The notes under the pieces were generated by a model that was not told where the DNA came from, did no database searches, and saw nothing but the letters and a program-made list of their open reading frames with translations. Both the position numbers and the translations under genes were made by a program. A stretch of 5,935 nucleotides of DNA, taken from NCBI GenBank assembly GCA_021442545.1, contig JABUSX010000043.1, positions 1 through 5,935 of the forward strand, given 5' to 3'. This document shows, piece by piece, positions 1 to 5,916 of this stretch (its first letter is position 1; every line of letters begins with the position of its first letter). The DNA is from Eubacterium sp. (GTDB lineage Bacteria > Bacillota > Clostridia > Lachnospirales > Lachnospiraceae).

Positions 1-888
1 AATATGGAAGGAAAAGAAGTGGCGGACGGGCTGCCGGAAGAGGAAGAACTGTCCGTGCCGTCCCGCTGGATCCTTCATAAGGTGAATGAACTGACACGGG
101 ATGTGACGGAGAATATGGAAAAATTCGAACTTGGCATTGCCGTGCAAAAGGTCTATGATTTTATCTGGGATGAATTCTGCGACTGGTACATCGAGATGAT
201 GAAACCGGTCCTGTATGAGGGAACGGACAAGGAAAAGACCGCGGCACTGCGCGTTCTTCGTGCGGTTCTTTCGCAGGCTCTGAAGCTGCTGCATCCGTTC
301 ATGCCTTTTGTGACAGAAGAAATCTACTGTTCGCTGAATCCCGCAGAGGAAACGATCATGACAGCTTCCTGGCCGGTATTCCGTGAAGAACTTTGCTACA
401 AAGAGGAAGAAGAGGCAACAGAGCTCGTCAAGGAAGCCGTGCGCCGGATCCGTGATCTCCGGACTTCCCATAATGTTTCGCCGGGCAAGAAGGCGGATGT
501 CTTTGTAGTTGCGGAAAATGAGGAGATCCTGGCAAGGTTTGAAAGTGCCGGAAGCTTTTTCGGCACGCTGGCAAAGGCTAAGGAACTGCGTCTGCAGACC
601 GGAAGAGAAGGCATTTCCGCAGATGCGTTTTCCGCAGTCATTCCGGGTGCAGTCGTCTACATTCCGCTCAGTGAGCTTGTGGATGTGAAGGCCGAGCGGG
701 AGCGCCTCGGAAAAGAAGCCGCAAGGCTTGAAGCAGAGATTGCACGGTCATCCGGGATGCTGAAAAACGAGAAATTTGTCAGCCGTGCGCCGGCGGAGAA
801 GGTCGAGGCCGAGCGCAGCAAGCTGGAGAAATATACGCAGATGCTTGAACAGGTGCGTTCCGAACTTGCGAAGCTTCCGGAAGCCTGA
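1..888 (+). CDS. valS: Valyl-tRNA synthetase, C-terminal part (5' end outside window)
   Basis: Cytoplasmic class I enzyme that attaches valine to tRNA-Val using ATP. The frame is open from base 1, so about 295 of the roughly 880 residues usual for the family are visible; the Rossmann catalytic core, KMSKS loop and editing domain lie upstream. Counting from the Met at base 4, the anticodon-binding helical domain shows the family blocks FELGIAVQKVYDFIWDEFCD (41-60) and HPFMPFVTEEIY (97-108). The C-terminal tRNA-binding coiled-coil arm covers about 225-292, with the conserved block FVSRAPAEKVEAERSKLEKY (258-277). That arm is typical of bacterial ValRS and separates it from IleRS and LeuRS. The Met at base 4 is internal, not a start: the residue before it (Asn) and the following MEGKE match the family's post-catalytic stretch. 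The stop is 14 nt before the next small gene. A T-box leader, if there is one, would lie upstream and cannot be seen. Confidence 0.97.
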   Translation, partial: NMEGKEVADGLPEEEELSVPSRWILHKVNELTRDVTENMEKFELGIAVQKVYDFIWDEFCDWYIEMMKPVLYEGTDKEKTAALRVLRAVLSQALKLLHPFMPFVTEEIYCSLNPAEETIMTASWPVFREELCYKEEEEATELVKEAVRRIRDLRTSHNVSPGKKADVFVVAENEEILARFESAGSFFGTLAKAKELRLQTGREGISADAFSAVIPGAVVYIPLSELVDVKAERERLGKEAARLEAEIARSSGMLKNEKFVSRAPAEKVEAERSKLEKYTQMLEQVRSELAKLPEA

Positions 889-902
889 TCGGAGAAATCA
901 GT

Positions 903-1061
903 ATGCTCAATTTTGAAGAAGAAGTCAGAAAATTCAAGTACAGTCCGGAGGCCGGGGATATCGAAGAGTCGATCCGGAATCAGGATCTTACGGATGTGAT
1001 CGATCTGATCCGTGAAGCCGAGACGAGACGGATCGGAAGAGAAATGCGCGACAAGGAGTAG
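903..1061 (+). CDS. Small acidic protein of unknown function (52 aa)
   Basis: I do not recognise this protein with certainty. It starts MLNFEEEVRKFKYSPEAGDI and ends in EMRDKE. It is highly charged, has no Cys, no membrane segment and no signal peptide, and looks helical (a first amphipathic segment around residues 4-13, a second around 27-50). Support for a real gene: a GGAG ribosome binding site at 891-894 with 8-nt spacing, exact fit between the valS stop (14 nt upstream) and the TPR gene start (7 nt downstream), and a frame different from both. The ribosome binding site of the TPR gene lies inside its last codons, which suggests translational coupling. I have a vague impression that similar short proteins beginning MLNFEEE occur in Clostridia, but could not check. 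It may be a partner or regulator of the TPR protein or a leader-like coupling ORF; no function can be assigned. Confidence 0.72.
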   Translation: MLNFEEEVRKFKYSPEAGDIEESIRNQDLTDVIDLIREAETRRIGREMRDKE

Positions 1062-1064
1062 GAG
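1053..1064 (+). promoter_or_regulatory. Ribosome binding site fixing the TPR gene start at 1069
   Basis: AAGGAG at 1053-1058 ends 10 nt before the ATG at 1069, and a second GGAG at 1061-1064 ends 4 nt before it. The small ORF's TAG stop (1059-1061) lies between and touching these motifs, so ribosomes ending there would be placed next to the TPR start. This favours ATG 1069 over an in-frame GTG at 1012, which has no such site and would overlap the small gene. Confidence 0.75.
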
Positions 1065-1068
1065 CAGC

Positions 1069-2784
1069 ATGCCGAATGCGGAACAGCGGGCGCGCCAGTT
1101 ATCCTGCCTGTATTACAATCAGGGGCTTGAGAGAGCTTCCGTACGGGATCTGTACGGGGCCGAAGTCAAACTCAGGCAGAGCCTGCAGCTGAACAAACGA
1201 AATACACATGCCAGAAACCTGCTCGGTCTTGTCTGTTACGAGACGGGGGATGTTGTCAATGCGCTTCAGGAGTGGATGATCAGTCAGCACTTTCAGGCCA
1301 AAGACAATATTGCTTCCGTATATCTGAAAAAGGTTCAGGCAGATAAAGCAACACTGCAGATCCTGACGGATAATATCAAGACTTACAACCGCGCGCTTGA
1401 AAACTGTACCGGGGACAATGACGATATTGCGGCGATTCAGCTGCGGCGTATTGTTTCCAAGGATCCCCGTTTTGTCAGGGCTGCCCAGCTGCTTGCCCTG
1501 ATCGAGATGAAGAACGGAAAACCGGGGCAGGCTTTGAAGGTGCTGAAACGTGCGTCGCGGGTCGACTGTGCGAATCCTCTGACTCTCCGTTACATTAAGG
1601 AGGCAGAGGGTATGCTTGGCGCCATGTCTCCGGAAAAGCGTTCACAGGAGGCGGGGGAACAGAACGAAACAGGTCAGGCTCCGGCCACGTCAGCTGCGAA
1701 ACCCCGCTTCTTTGAAACAACGGGCTTTTCTGTGCTTCTGAATATTGTGATCGGCCTTGTGGTGGGTCTTCTTTTCATGGGCTTTATCGTAGTCCCGGCG
1801 ATCCGCAGTTCCATCAGCAAGGAGACCAATGACAAGATCGTAGAGTATACGACAACGGTCGCAGAGCAGAAGGATCGTATTGCAAATCTGGAAAGCCAGA
1901 TCGAAGAATCCAATACGGTCGTCGATCAGGCTCAGAGCCAGCTCAAGAGCACGAAGCAGGAGTCGGATTCCTACAGTAATCTGATCCAGGCCTACAGTTT
2001 CTTTGCAAATGAAGAATATCTGAAGGCCGGCGATGCGATCCAGAAGGTCGATGTTGCGCTGCTTTCCACCGAAGCAGCCATGATCTACAACCAGATTAAG
2101 GAATCGATCGAAGTAAATGCTTACGATGAATATTGTCAGGCCGGAGGAGAGGCTCTCTTCCAGGGTGATTACGATAAGGCGATCAGTTATCTGGAAAAGG
2201 CCTGCAGCATACGGATTGATGAGCAGGATGAAAATCTGAACAACCTGGCGAATGCCTGCCTGACAGCCGGGAAAAATGACAAAGCCATTGCCTATTATCA
2301 GCTGATCCTGGATCTCTTCCCGGATACTGCGATGGCAGACAATGCGGCATACGGAATCTCGATCCTCGGAGGCACACCGGATTACAACAATACGGCCGGA
2401 CACACCCTGGCCAATGCTCCGGCAGCCGTGGCGGCGATCGCAGGCGGAAATACTTCGCCGGTTTCTGCGGCGGGAAGTGCGCAGCCGGCCGGTCAGCCGG
2501 AACAGACAGGGGATGGTGTGCAGGAAAATACCGGCCAGGAGACGGAAGCCGGGGACGCCGTATACGATGAGGCCATGTATGAATATGAAGCCGGATTCGA
2601 AGACGGGTACGAAGCAGCAGAGGTTCTGGATCTCGCAAGCATGCTGAATAACGGCATTGAAGAGGAACAGCCGCAGACTCTTGAAGATATGATGAACAAC
2701 GGTGAAATAGACGAAGAGCTGCAGATGCTTATGGAAGAGGCATATAACGAGTACGGAGAGTATGTCGAAACGGGTGGATATTAA
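1069..2784 (+). CDS. TPR-containing single-pass membrane protein with acidic C-terminal tail
   Basis: 571 residues from the ATG at 1069, chosen over the in-frame GTG at 1012 because of its ribosome binding site. In order: TPR-like helical repeats at about 5-75 and 120-180; a polar linker (about 185-213); one transmembrane helix at about 220-243; a likely coiled coil at about 255-305 (heptad-like, Glu/Gln/Lys rich); further TPR-like repeats at about 305-345 and 355-425, including GDYDKAISYLEKA (366-378) and NDKAIAYYQLILDLFPDT (403-420); an Ala/Gly/Pro/Thr-rich linker (about 440-482); and an acidic, Tyr-rich tail to the end. There is no N-terminal signal peptide, so the N-terminal TPRs are probably cytoplasmic and the rest outside the cell (inference). 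The last Lys is residue 405: no Lys or Arg follows for 166 residues. TPRs normally mediate protein-protein contacts; the partner is unknown. Position before murB suggests an envelope role, but that is only context. I know no gene name for it. Confidence 0.9.
   Translation: MPNAEQRARQLSCLYYNQGLERASVRDLYGAEVKLRQSLQLNKRNTHARNLLGLVCYETGDVVNALQEWMISQHFQAKDNIASVYLKKVQADKATLQILTDNIKTYNRALENCTGDNDDIAAIQLRRIVSKDPRFVRAAQLLALIEMKNGKPGQALKVLKRASRVDCANPLTLRYIKEAEGMLGAMSPEKRSQEAGEQNETGQAPATSAAKPRFFETTGFSVLLNIVIGLVVGLLFMGFIVVPAIRSSISKETNDKIVEYTTTVAEQKDRIANLESQIEESNTVVDQAQSQLKSTKQESDSYSNLIQAYSFFANEEYLKAGDAIQKVDVALLSTEAAMIYNQIKESIEVNAYDEYCQAGGEALFQGDYDKAISYLEKACSIRIDEQDENLNNLANACLTAGKNDKAIAYYQLILDLFPDTAMADNAAYGISILGGTPDYNNTAGHTLANAPAAVAAIAGGNTSPVSAAGSAQPAGQPEQTGDGVQENTGQETEAGDAVYDEAMYEYEAGFEDGYEAAEVLDLASMLNNGIEEEQPQTLEDMMNNGEIDEELQMLMEEAYNEYGEYVETGGY
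1726..1797 (+). other. Transmembrane helix of the TPR protein
   Basis: Encodes residues 220-243 of the TPR protein (FSVLLNIVIGLVVGLLFMGFIVV and flanks), uninterrupted by charge. Basic residues lie on both sides (Lys211/Arg213 before, Arg246/Lys251 after), so the positive-inside rule does not settle the orientation. With about 219 residues of soluble TPR sequence before it and no cleavable signal, N-inside/C-outside is the simpler reading. Confidence 0.85.
2638..2718 (+). repeat. Imperfect short peptide repeat in the acidic tail
   Basis: Two related blocks, SMLNNGIEEE (residues 524-533, bases 2638-2667) and DMMNNGEIDEE (residues 540-550, bases 2686-2718), share M-L/M-N-N-G followed by an acidic run, 16 residues apart. 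The codons differ (aataac versus aacaac for Asn-Asn), so this is either an old duplication or convergence on a short linear motif. Confidence 0.4.
2755..2758 (+). promoter_or_regulatory. Closely spaced ribosome binding site for murB
   Basis: GGAG at 2755-2758 leaves only 3 nt before the murB ATG at 2762, shorter than usual. It lies inside the TPR coding sequence, and translation of murB may depend on ribosomes already translating the TPR gene, which end 23 nt further on. No better-spaced in-frame start exists until Met28, which would remove N-terminal residues just before the conserved FAD-binding block. Confidence 0.5.
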
Positions 2785-3694
2785 TATTATAAAAGAGCTT
2801 CGGCAGATCCTGCCGGAAGGAGAGGTTCTTTCGGATGAGCCGATGAGCAAACATACGACCTTCCGCATCGGAGGACCGGCCGATCTTTTCATACGGCCGA
2901 AAAGTGTACAGGAGATACGGGACGCCCTTTCTTTCCTGGAAAAAGCAGGCATACCTGTTTTTGTACTCGGCAACGGCAGCAACCTTCTGGTCAGTGATCA
3001 GGGTTTTCGCGGTGTGGTCCTGCAGCTTTTCCGGAATTTTCAGGCACTTTCTGCTGACGGGAAATGTCTGAAGGCGCAGAGCGGTCTTCTGCTTTCCGCA
3101 CTGGCTTCGGAAGCGGCAAAACGGTCCCTGACCGGTCTGGAATTTGCTTCCGGCATTCCCGGAACAGTCGGCGGCGGTATACTGATGAATGCCGGTGCCT
3201 ACGGCGGTGAGATCTGCGATGTTCTGCAGGAGGCCGTTATTCTGACCAAAGAGAATGAACTTCGGACGGTACGGAAGGACGAACTCGGGCTGAGTTACCG
3301 CCGCAGCCGGGCAATGGATGAAGAATGGGTCATTCTGGAAGGTACATTTGAACTTTCGGAAGGCAGCCCGGAAGCGATCACGGCCCGCATGGAGGAAATG
3401 CGGGAGGCGCGTACATCAAAGCAGCCTCTGGAATACCCGAGTGCGGGGAGCACCTTCAAGCGGCCGGAGGGTTATTTTGCAGGAAAGCTGATCATGGATG
3501 CAGGCCTTGCCGGAGAAAGCTGCGGAGGAGCCTGCGTATCGGAAAAGCACTGCGGATTCGTGATCAACCGCGGCGGGGCGACCGCAGAGGACGTTGTAAC
3601 CCTCATTCGCAGGGTGCAGGAGATTGTCCGGAAAAACAGCGGCGTGCAGCTGGAGACAGAGGTGCGTTTTCTCGGGTTTGATACGGATGTCTGA
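2762..3694 (+). CDS. murB: UDP-N-acetylenolpyruvoylglucosamine reductase (MurB)
   Basis: Cytoplasmic FAD enzyme that uses NADPH to reduce UDP-GlcNAc-enolpyruvate to UDP-MurNAc, the second committed step of peptidoglycan precursor synthesis. The 310 residues match the shorter MurB class of Gram-positives. Visible blocks: HTTFRIGGPADLFIRP (31-46); the FAD pyrophosphate-binding GNGSNLLVS (70-78); SGIPGTVGG (130-138) and NAGAYGGE (143-150); YRRSR (179-183) with the substrate-binding Tyr/Arg; SAGSTFKRP (227-235), where Ser230 is the expected proton donor to the enol intermediate; and LETEVRFLG near the end, with Glu300 the likely catalytic acid. All expected residues are present, so it should be active. 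The start overlaps the TPR gene by 23 nt. In many Clostridia hprK lies directly upstream; here the TPR gene takes that place. Confidence 0.97.
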   Translation: MSKRVDINIIKELRQILPEGEVLSDEPMSKHTTFRIGGPADLFIRPKSVQEIRDALSFLEKAGIPVFVLGNGSNLLVSDQGFRGVVLQLFRNFQALSADGKCLKAQSGLLLSALASEAAKRSLTGLEFASGIPGTVGGGILMNAGAYGGEICDVLQEAVILTKENELRTVRKDELGLSYRRSRAMDEEWVILEGTFELSEGSPEAITARMEEMREARTSKQPLEYPSAGSTFKRPEGYFAGKLIMDAGLAGESCGGACVSEKHCGFVINRGGATAEDVVTLIRRVQEIVRKNSGVQLETEVRFLGFDTDV

Positions 3695-3788
3695 CAGTGA
3701 AGGCAGGCTGTCTGCCTGTTACAGAGAACGGAAACATAGATTTGACGCGAAGGTTTGAAGCGGAGTTCTGAGCGGAAGGAAACAGGAT
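3695..3788 (+). promoter_or_regulatory. murB-rapZ gap with a short inverted repeat
   Basis: This is the longest non-coding stretch in the window (94 nt). AGGCAG (3701-3706) and CTGCCT (3712-3717) can pair as a perfect 6-bp stem with a 5-nt GCTGT loop. No T-tract follows, so it is not a convincing intrinsic terminator. TTGACG at 3742-3747 resembles a -35 box, but I see no good -10 at the right distance (the sequence there is GTTCTG). AAGGA at 3776-3780 is the rapZ ribosome binding site. The gap could carry a weak internal promoter or RNA processing site, or simply be a spacer left by loss of a gene. Confidence 0.35.
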
Positions 3789-4676
3789 ATGTCATTAGAT
3801 CTGGTTATCGTGACAGGTGTATCCGGAGCGGGAAAGACAACAGCTCTGAAGATCATGGAGGATTTCGGCTTTTTCTGTGTGGACAATATGCCGATCTCTC
3901 TGATCGATACTTTCGTCCGGCTGATCAAGGAAGGTGAAAGCGAGACCATCAGTCACGTATCCATGGGAATCGACATCCGCAGCCGCGAGAGTCTGTCCGC
4001 TCTGCAGCCTGTACTGGCTGATCTGAAAGCAGAGGGAATTCCCTGCAGAATCCTGTATCTGGATTGTGACGACAGTACGCTGATCAAACGTTACAAAGAG
4101 ACCCGCCGCACGCATCCGCTCTCAGGCGGCGGACGGATCGAGCCCGGACTTCTGAAAGAAAGAGCCGAGCTGATGTTTCTCAAAGATAAAGCGGACTATA
4201 TTCTGGACACGAGCCAGCTGCTGACAAGGGATCTCCGCGCCGAACTGGAACGGATCTTTATCAGGCAGGAAAACTTCCGGAATCTGATGGTAACGGTTCT
4301 GTCTTTCGGTTTCAAATACGGGATACCTGAGGATGCGGACCTGGTTTTTGACGTCCGTTTTCTGCCGAATCCTTACTACGTTCTGGAACTTCGTGAACTG
4401 ACCGGAAAGGACGTTCCGGTTCGTGATTTTCTGAATAAATATGAGGAGACGGAGATCTTCCTGAAAAAACAGACAGAGCTCATTCGTTTCCTGATTCCGT
4501 ATTATATGCGAGAAGGAAAGACACAGCTTGTCATTGCCGTAGGATGCACCGGCGGAAAACATCGTTCCGTGGCACTCGCCGAAGCCTTGTATCATGGACT
4601 CAGCGACAGCCGCGATTACGGTATCCGGATCGAACATCGTGACATTGAAAAAGATGCCTTCCGAAAGAGAGCGTAG
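3789..4676 (+). CDS. rapZ: RapZ/YvcJ-family nucleotide-binding RNase adaptor
   Basis: 295 residues, the usual length. The N-terminal P-loop domain has Walker A GVSGAGKTT (10-18) followed by the family block GFFCVDNMP (27-35). The CRILYLDCDD region (86-95) leads into the signature RYKETRRTHPL (101-111). The C-terminal domain has SFGFKYGIPEDADLVFDVRF (172-191), LPNPYY (192-197) and the highly conserved VGCTGGKHRSVALAEAL (251-267), in which Cys253 and His258 match residues studied in E. coli RapZ. In E. coli the family delivers the sRNA GlmZ to RNase E and so controls GlmS and amino-sugar supply; in B. subtilis YvcJ binds and hydrolyses nucleotides and affects competence. GlmZ is not known in Bacillota, so the RNA target here is unknown. 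Start: AAGGA at 3776-3780, 8 nt before the ATG. whiA begins 7 nt after the stop; yvcK, usual at this point in Bacillus, is missing. Confidence 0.96.
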   Translation: MSLDLVIVTGVSGAGKTTALKIMEDFGFFCVDNMPISLIDTFVRLIKEGESETISHVSMGIDIRSRESLSALQPVLADLKAEGIPCRILYLDCDDSTLIKRYKETRRTHPLSGGGRIEPGLLKERAELMFLKDKADYILDTSQLLTRDLRAELERIFIRQENFRNLMVTVLSFGFKYGIPEDADLVFDVRFLPNPYYVLELRELTGKDVPVRDFLNKYEETEIFLKKQTELIRFLIPYYMREGKTQLVIAVGCTGGKHRSVALAEALYHGLSDSRDYGIRIEHRDIEKDAFRKRA

Positions 4677-4679
4677 GGA
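4675..4679 (+). promoter_or_regulatory. whiA ribosome binding site overlapping the rapZ stop
   Basis: AGGGA at 4675-4679 shares bases with the rapZ TAG stop (4674-4676) and ends 4 nt before the ATG at 4684. It supports 4684 as the whiA start and suggests coupled translation. In-frame starts further upstream, such as ATG 4654, lack a site and lie inside rapZ. Confidence 0.65.
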
Positions 4680-4683
4680 AAAG

Positions 4684-5652
4684 ATGTCATTTAACGGACA
4701 GGTCAGACAGGAATTGAGCCGCCAGATTGCGCAGACACACCATTGCCGTACAGCAGAGCTGGCGGCATTGCTTTCGTTTTGCGGAAATATTCTGATCACG
4801 GATGAAGACGAGATCATTCTGCACTTCGAAACAGAACAGGAAGCGGTATGCAGTGTTTATATGCAGCTTCTGAAAAAGAGATTTCACATAGAGAGCAGCC
4901 AGGTTTTATACGAGGAACGGATCCGGAACCGGTCGAGCCGTTACAGCGTTGAGATCGATGAACCAGGGCTCGTTTCGGAAATTCTGCAGGCTGTCGGCGT
5001 GATGGAACCGGACGGTTCTTTTTCCGAAGAGAAGCCGCTTGAGGACAGGACTTTTCTTCAGAAGACCTGCTGCAGGCGTGCATGGGTAAAGGGAGCCTTT
5101 CTTTCGGCCGGAGTAATCAGTGATCCGGATCGTTCTTATCACGCCGAACTGGTCTGTACAGATGCGGAAACCGCAGAATCCGCGGCTGAGATCATGACTT
5201 CACTGGGGCTTTCGGCCGCTGTTTCAAAACGGGGCAGGTATTCGCCGGTCTACATCAAGGAGGGGGCACAGATCTCGGATCTGCTCGGAATGATCGATGC
5301 CCGGGTCGCTATGATGGATTTTGAAAACGCCCGCATCCTGCGTGAAGTGCGCGGCAACATAAACCGGAAGGTGAACTGTGAAACCGCCAATATTCAGAAA
5401 ACGGCAGATGCCGCTGCCGCTCAGATCGAAGACATTCTTTTTATCAGAAGCATAGGCGGTGCGAATGTACTTCCTCCTATACTTGACGAGATGGCATGTA
5501 TTCGGGTAAAATATCCACAAAAGACATTGCAGGAATTGGGAAATATGCTGAATCCCCCGGTCGGAAAGTCCGGTGTCAATCATCGGCTTCGCAGAATCAG
5601 TGCTATTGCCGGTCAATTACGTCGGGAGCAAGGAGAGGATCATGGTAAGTGA
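4684..5652 (+). CDS. whiA: WhiA-family DNA-binding protein
   Basis: 322 residues from ATG 4684. This start gives the family N-terminus (MSF..QVRQELSR) and standard length; the open frame continues 30 codons upstream into rapZ but has no ribosome binding site there. WhiA joins a degenerate LAGLIDADG homing-endonuclease fold to a C-terminal helix-turn-helix. Visible: N-terminal block with CRTAELAALLSFCG (21-34); the CCRRAWVKGAFLSAGVISDP segment (129-148), typical of the LAGLIDADG part; NRKVNCETANIQKT (227-240), highly conserved; and the HTH block TLQELGNMLNPPVGKSGVNH (281-300), followed by RLRRI. In Streptomyces WhiA activates sporulation septation genes with WhiB; in B. subtilis it influences division and chromosome segregation without clear promoter control. 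Nuclease activity is not expected. The stop lies 11 nt inside the next gene, indicating an operon with the HPr-like protein. Confidence 0.96.
   Translation: MSFNGQVRQELSRQIAQTHHCRTAELAALLSFCGNILITDEDEIILHFETEQEAVCSVYMQLLKKRFHIESSQVLYEERIRNRSSRYSVEIDEPGLVSEILQAVGVMEPDGSFSEEKPLEDRTFLQKTCCRRAWVKGAFLSAGVISDPDRSYHAELVCTDAETAESAAEIMTSLGLSAAVSKRGRYSPVYIKEGAQISDLLGMIDARVAMMDFENARILREVRGNINRKVNCETANIQKTADAAAAQIEDILFIRSIGGANVLPPILDEMACIRVKYPQKTLQELGNMLNPPVGKSGVNHRLRRISAIAGQLRREQGEDHGK
5630..5638 (+). promoter_or_regulatory. Strong ribosome binding site for the HPr-like gene
   Basis: AAGGAGAGG at 5630-5638 is a near-perfect anti-16S match; its AAGGAG core ends 6 nt before the ATG at 5642. It lies within the last codons of whiA. 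It fixes the start at 5642, not at an in-frame GTG at 5573, and predicts high expression relative to whiA. Confidence 0.8.
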
Positions 5653-5899
5653 AACAATAACGGTACAAATCACAGACGGTCTGGATACAAGACCGATCGC
5701 CCTGCTGGTGCAGCTTGCCGGCGGTTTTCGGAGCAGCATATATCTGTCAGCCGGACACAAACAGGCCAATGCAAAGAGCATTATGGGCATGATGGCGCTG
5801 GGTCTGGACAACGGAGAAAAAGTTGAAATCTCGGCAGAAGGACCCGATGAGAAGGAAGCAGTAAAAGCGATCCGGGAGTATCTGACCAGAAACCGATAA
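5642..5899 (+). CDS. Crh-like HPr-family protein lacking the active-site histidine
   Basis: 85 residues, the full length of an HPr fold, starting at ATG 5642 after a strong ribosome binding site. In HPr, His15 in GxHARP takes phosphate from enzyme I and passes it to sugar-specific EIIA. Here the motif is GLDTRP (13-18), with Asp15 (GAT, 5684-5686) and Thr16, so PTS phosphotransfer through His is not possible. The regulatory site NAKSIMGMM (43-51) is intact, with Ser46 (AGC, 5777-5779), the residue phosphorylated by HPr kinase in Bacillota. This is the Crh pattern: B. subtilis Crh has Gln15, keeps Ser46, and acts with CcpA in carbon catabolite control; its gene also follows whiA. The Met48/Met51 hydrophobic patch that meets HPr kinase and CcpA is retained. 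The role as a Ser46-regulated carbon signal is inferred from family and context. A true HPr should be encoded elsewhere if the organism has a PTS. Confidence 0.93.
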   Translation: MVSETITVQITDGLDTRPIALLVQLAGGFRSSIYLSAGHKQANAKSIMGMMALGLDNGEKVEISAEGPDEKEAVKAIREYLTRNR

Positions 5900-5916
5900 C
5901 AGAACCGGCAGAATAC

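Noticed and set aside
1012..1068. GTG start giving a 19-residue extension of the TPR protein
   Set aside because: No ribosome binding site precedes it, it overlaps the small ORF, and the added residues are basic and unlike the TPR region; ATG 1069 has a strong site.
1690..2982. A 430-codon open frame on the - strand opposite the TPR gene and the start of murB
   Set aside because: It is antisense to two well-supported genes, spans their junction, has no recognisable domain, and its Arg/Ile/Cys-rich composition fits a codon-bias shadow.
3701..3717. Intrinsic terminator after murB
   Set aside because: The stem is only 6 bp and is followed by GTTACAG, not a run of T.
3742..3770. TTGACG as the -35 element of a rapZ promoter
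   Set aside because: The hexamer 17 nt downstream (GTTCTG) is a poor -10 and no extended -10 is seen.
3687..3771. Tiny frames of 23 codons (ATG 3687) and 24 codons (GTG 3697) in the murB-rapZ gap
   Set aside because: Neither has a Shine-Dalgarno sequence or a recognisable product; a leader peptide cannot be excluded but is not supported.
4594..4683. Extended whiA reading frame starting inside rapZ
   Set aside because: The WhiA family begins at MSF (4684); the upstream codons overlap rapZ in another frame and lack a ribosome binding site.
4122..4817. A 231-codon - strand frame opposite rapZ and whiA
   Set aside because: Both sense genes are conserved families; the antisense product resembles no known protein and crosses the rapZ-whiA boundary.
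5573..5641. GTG start giving a 23-residue extension of the HPr-like protein
   Set aside because: HPr proteins start directly with the first beta strand; ATG 5642 has a near-perfect ribosome binding site and places Ser46 exactly at position 46.
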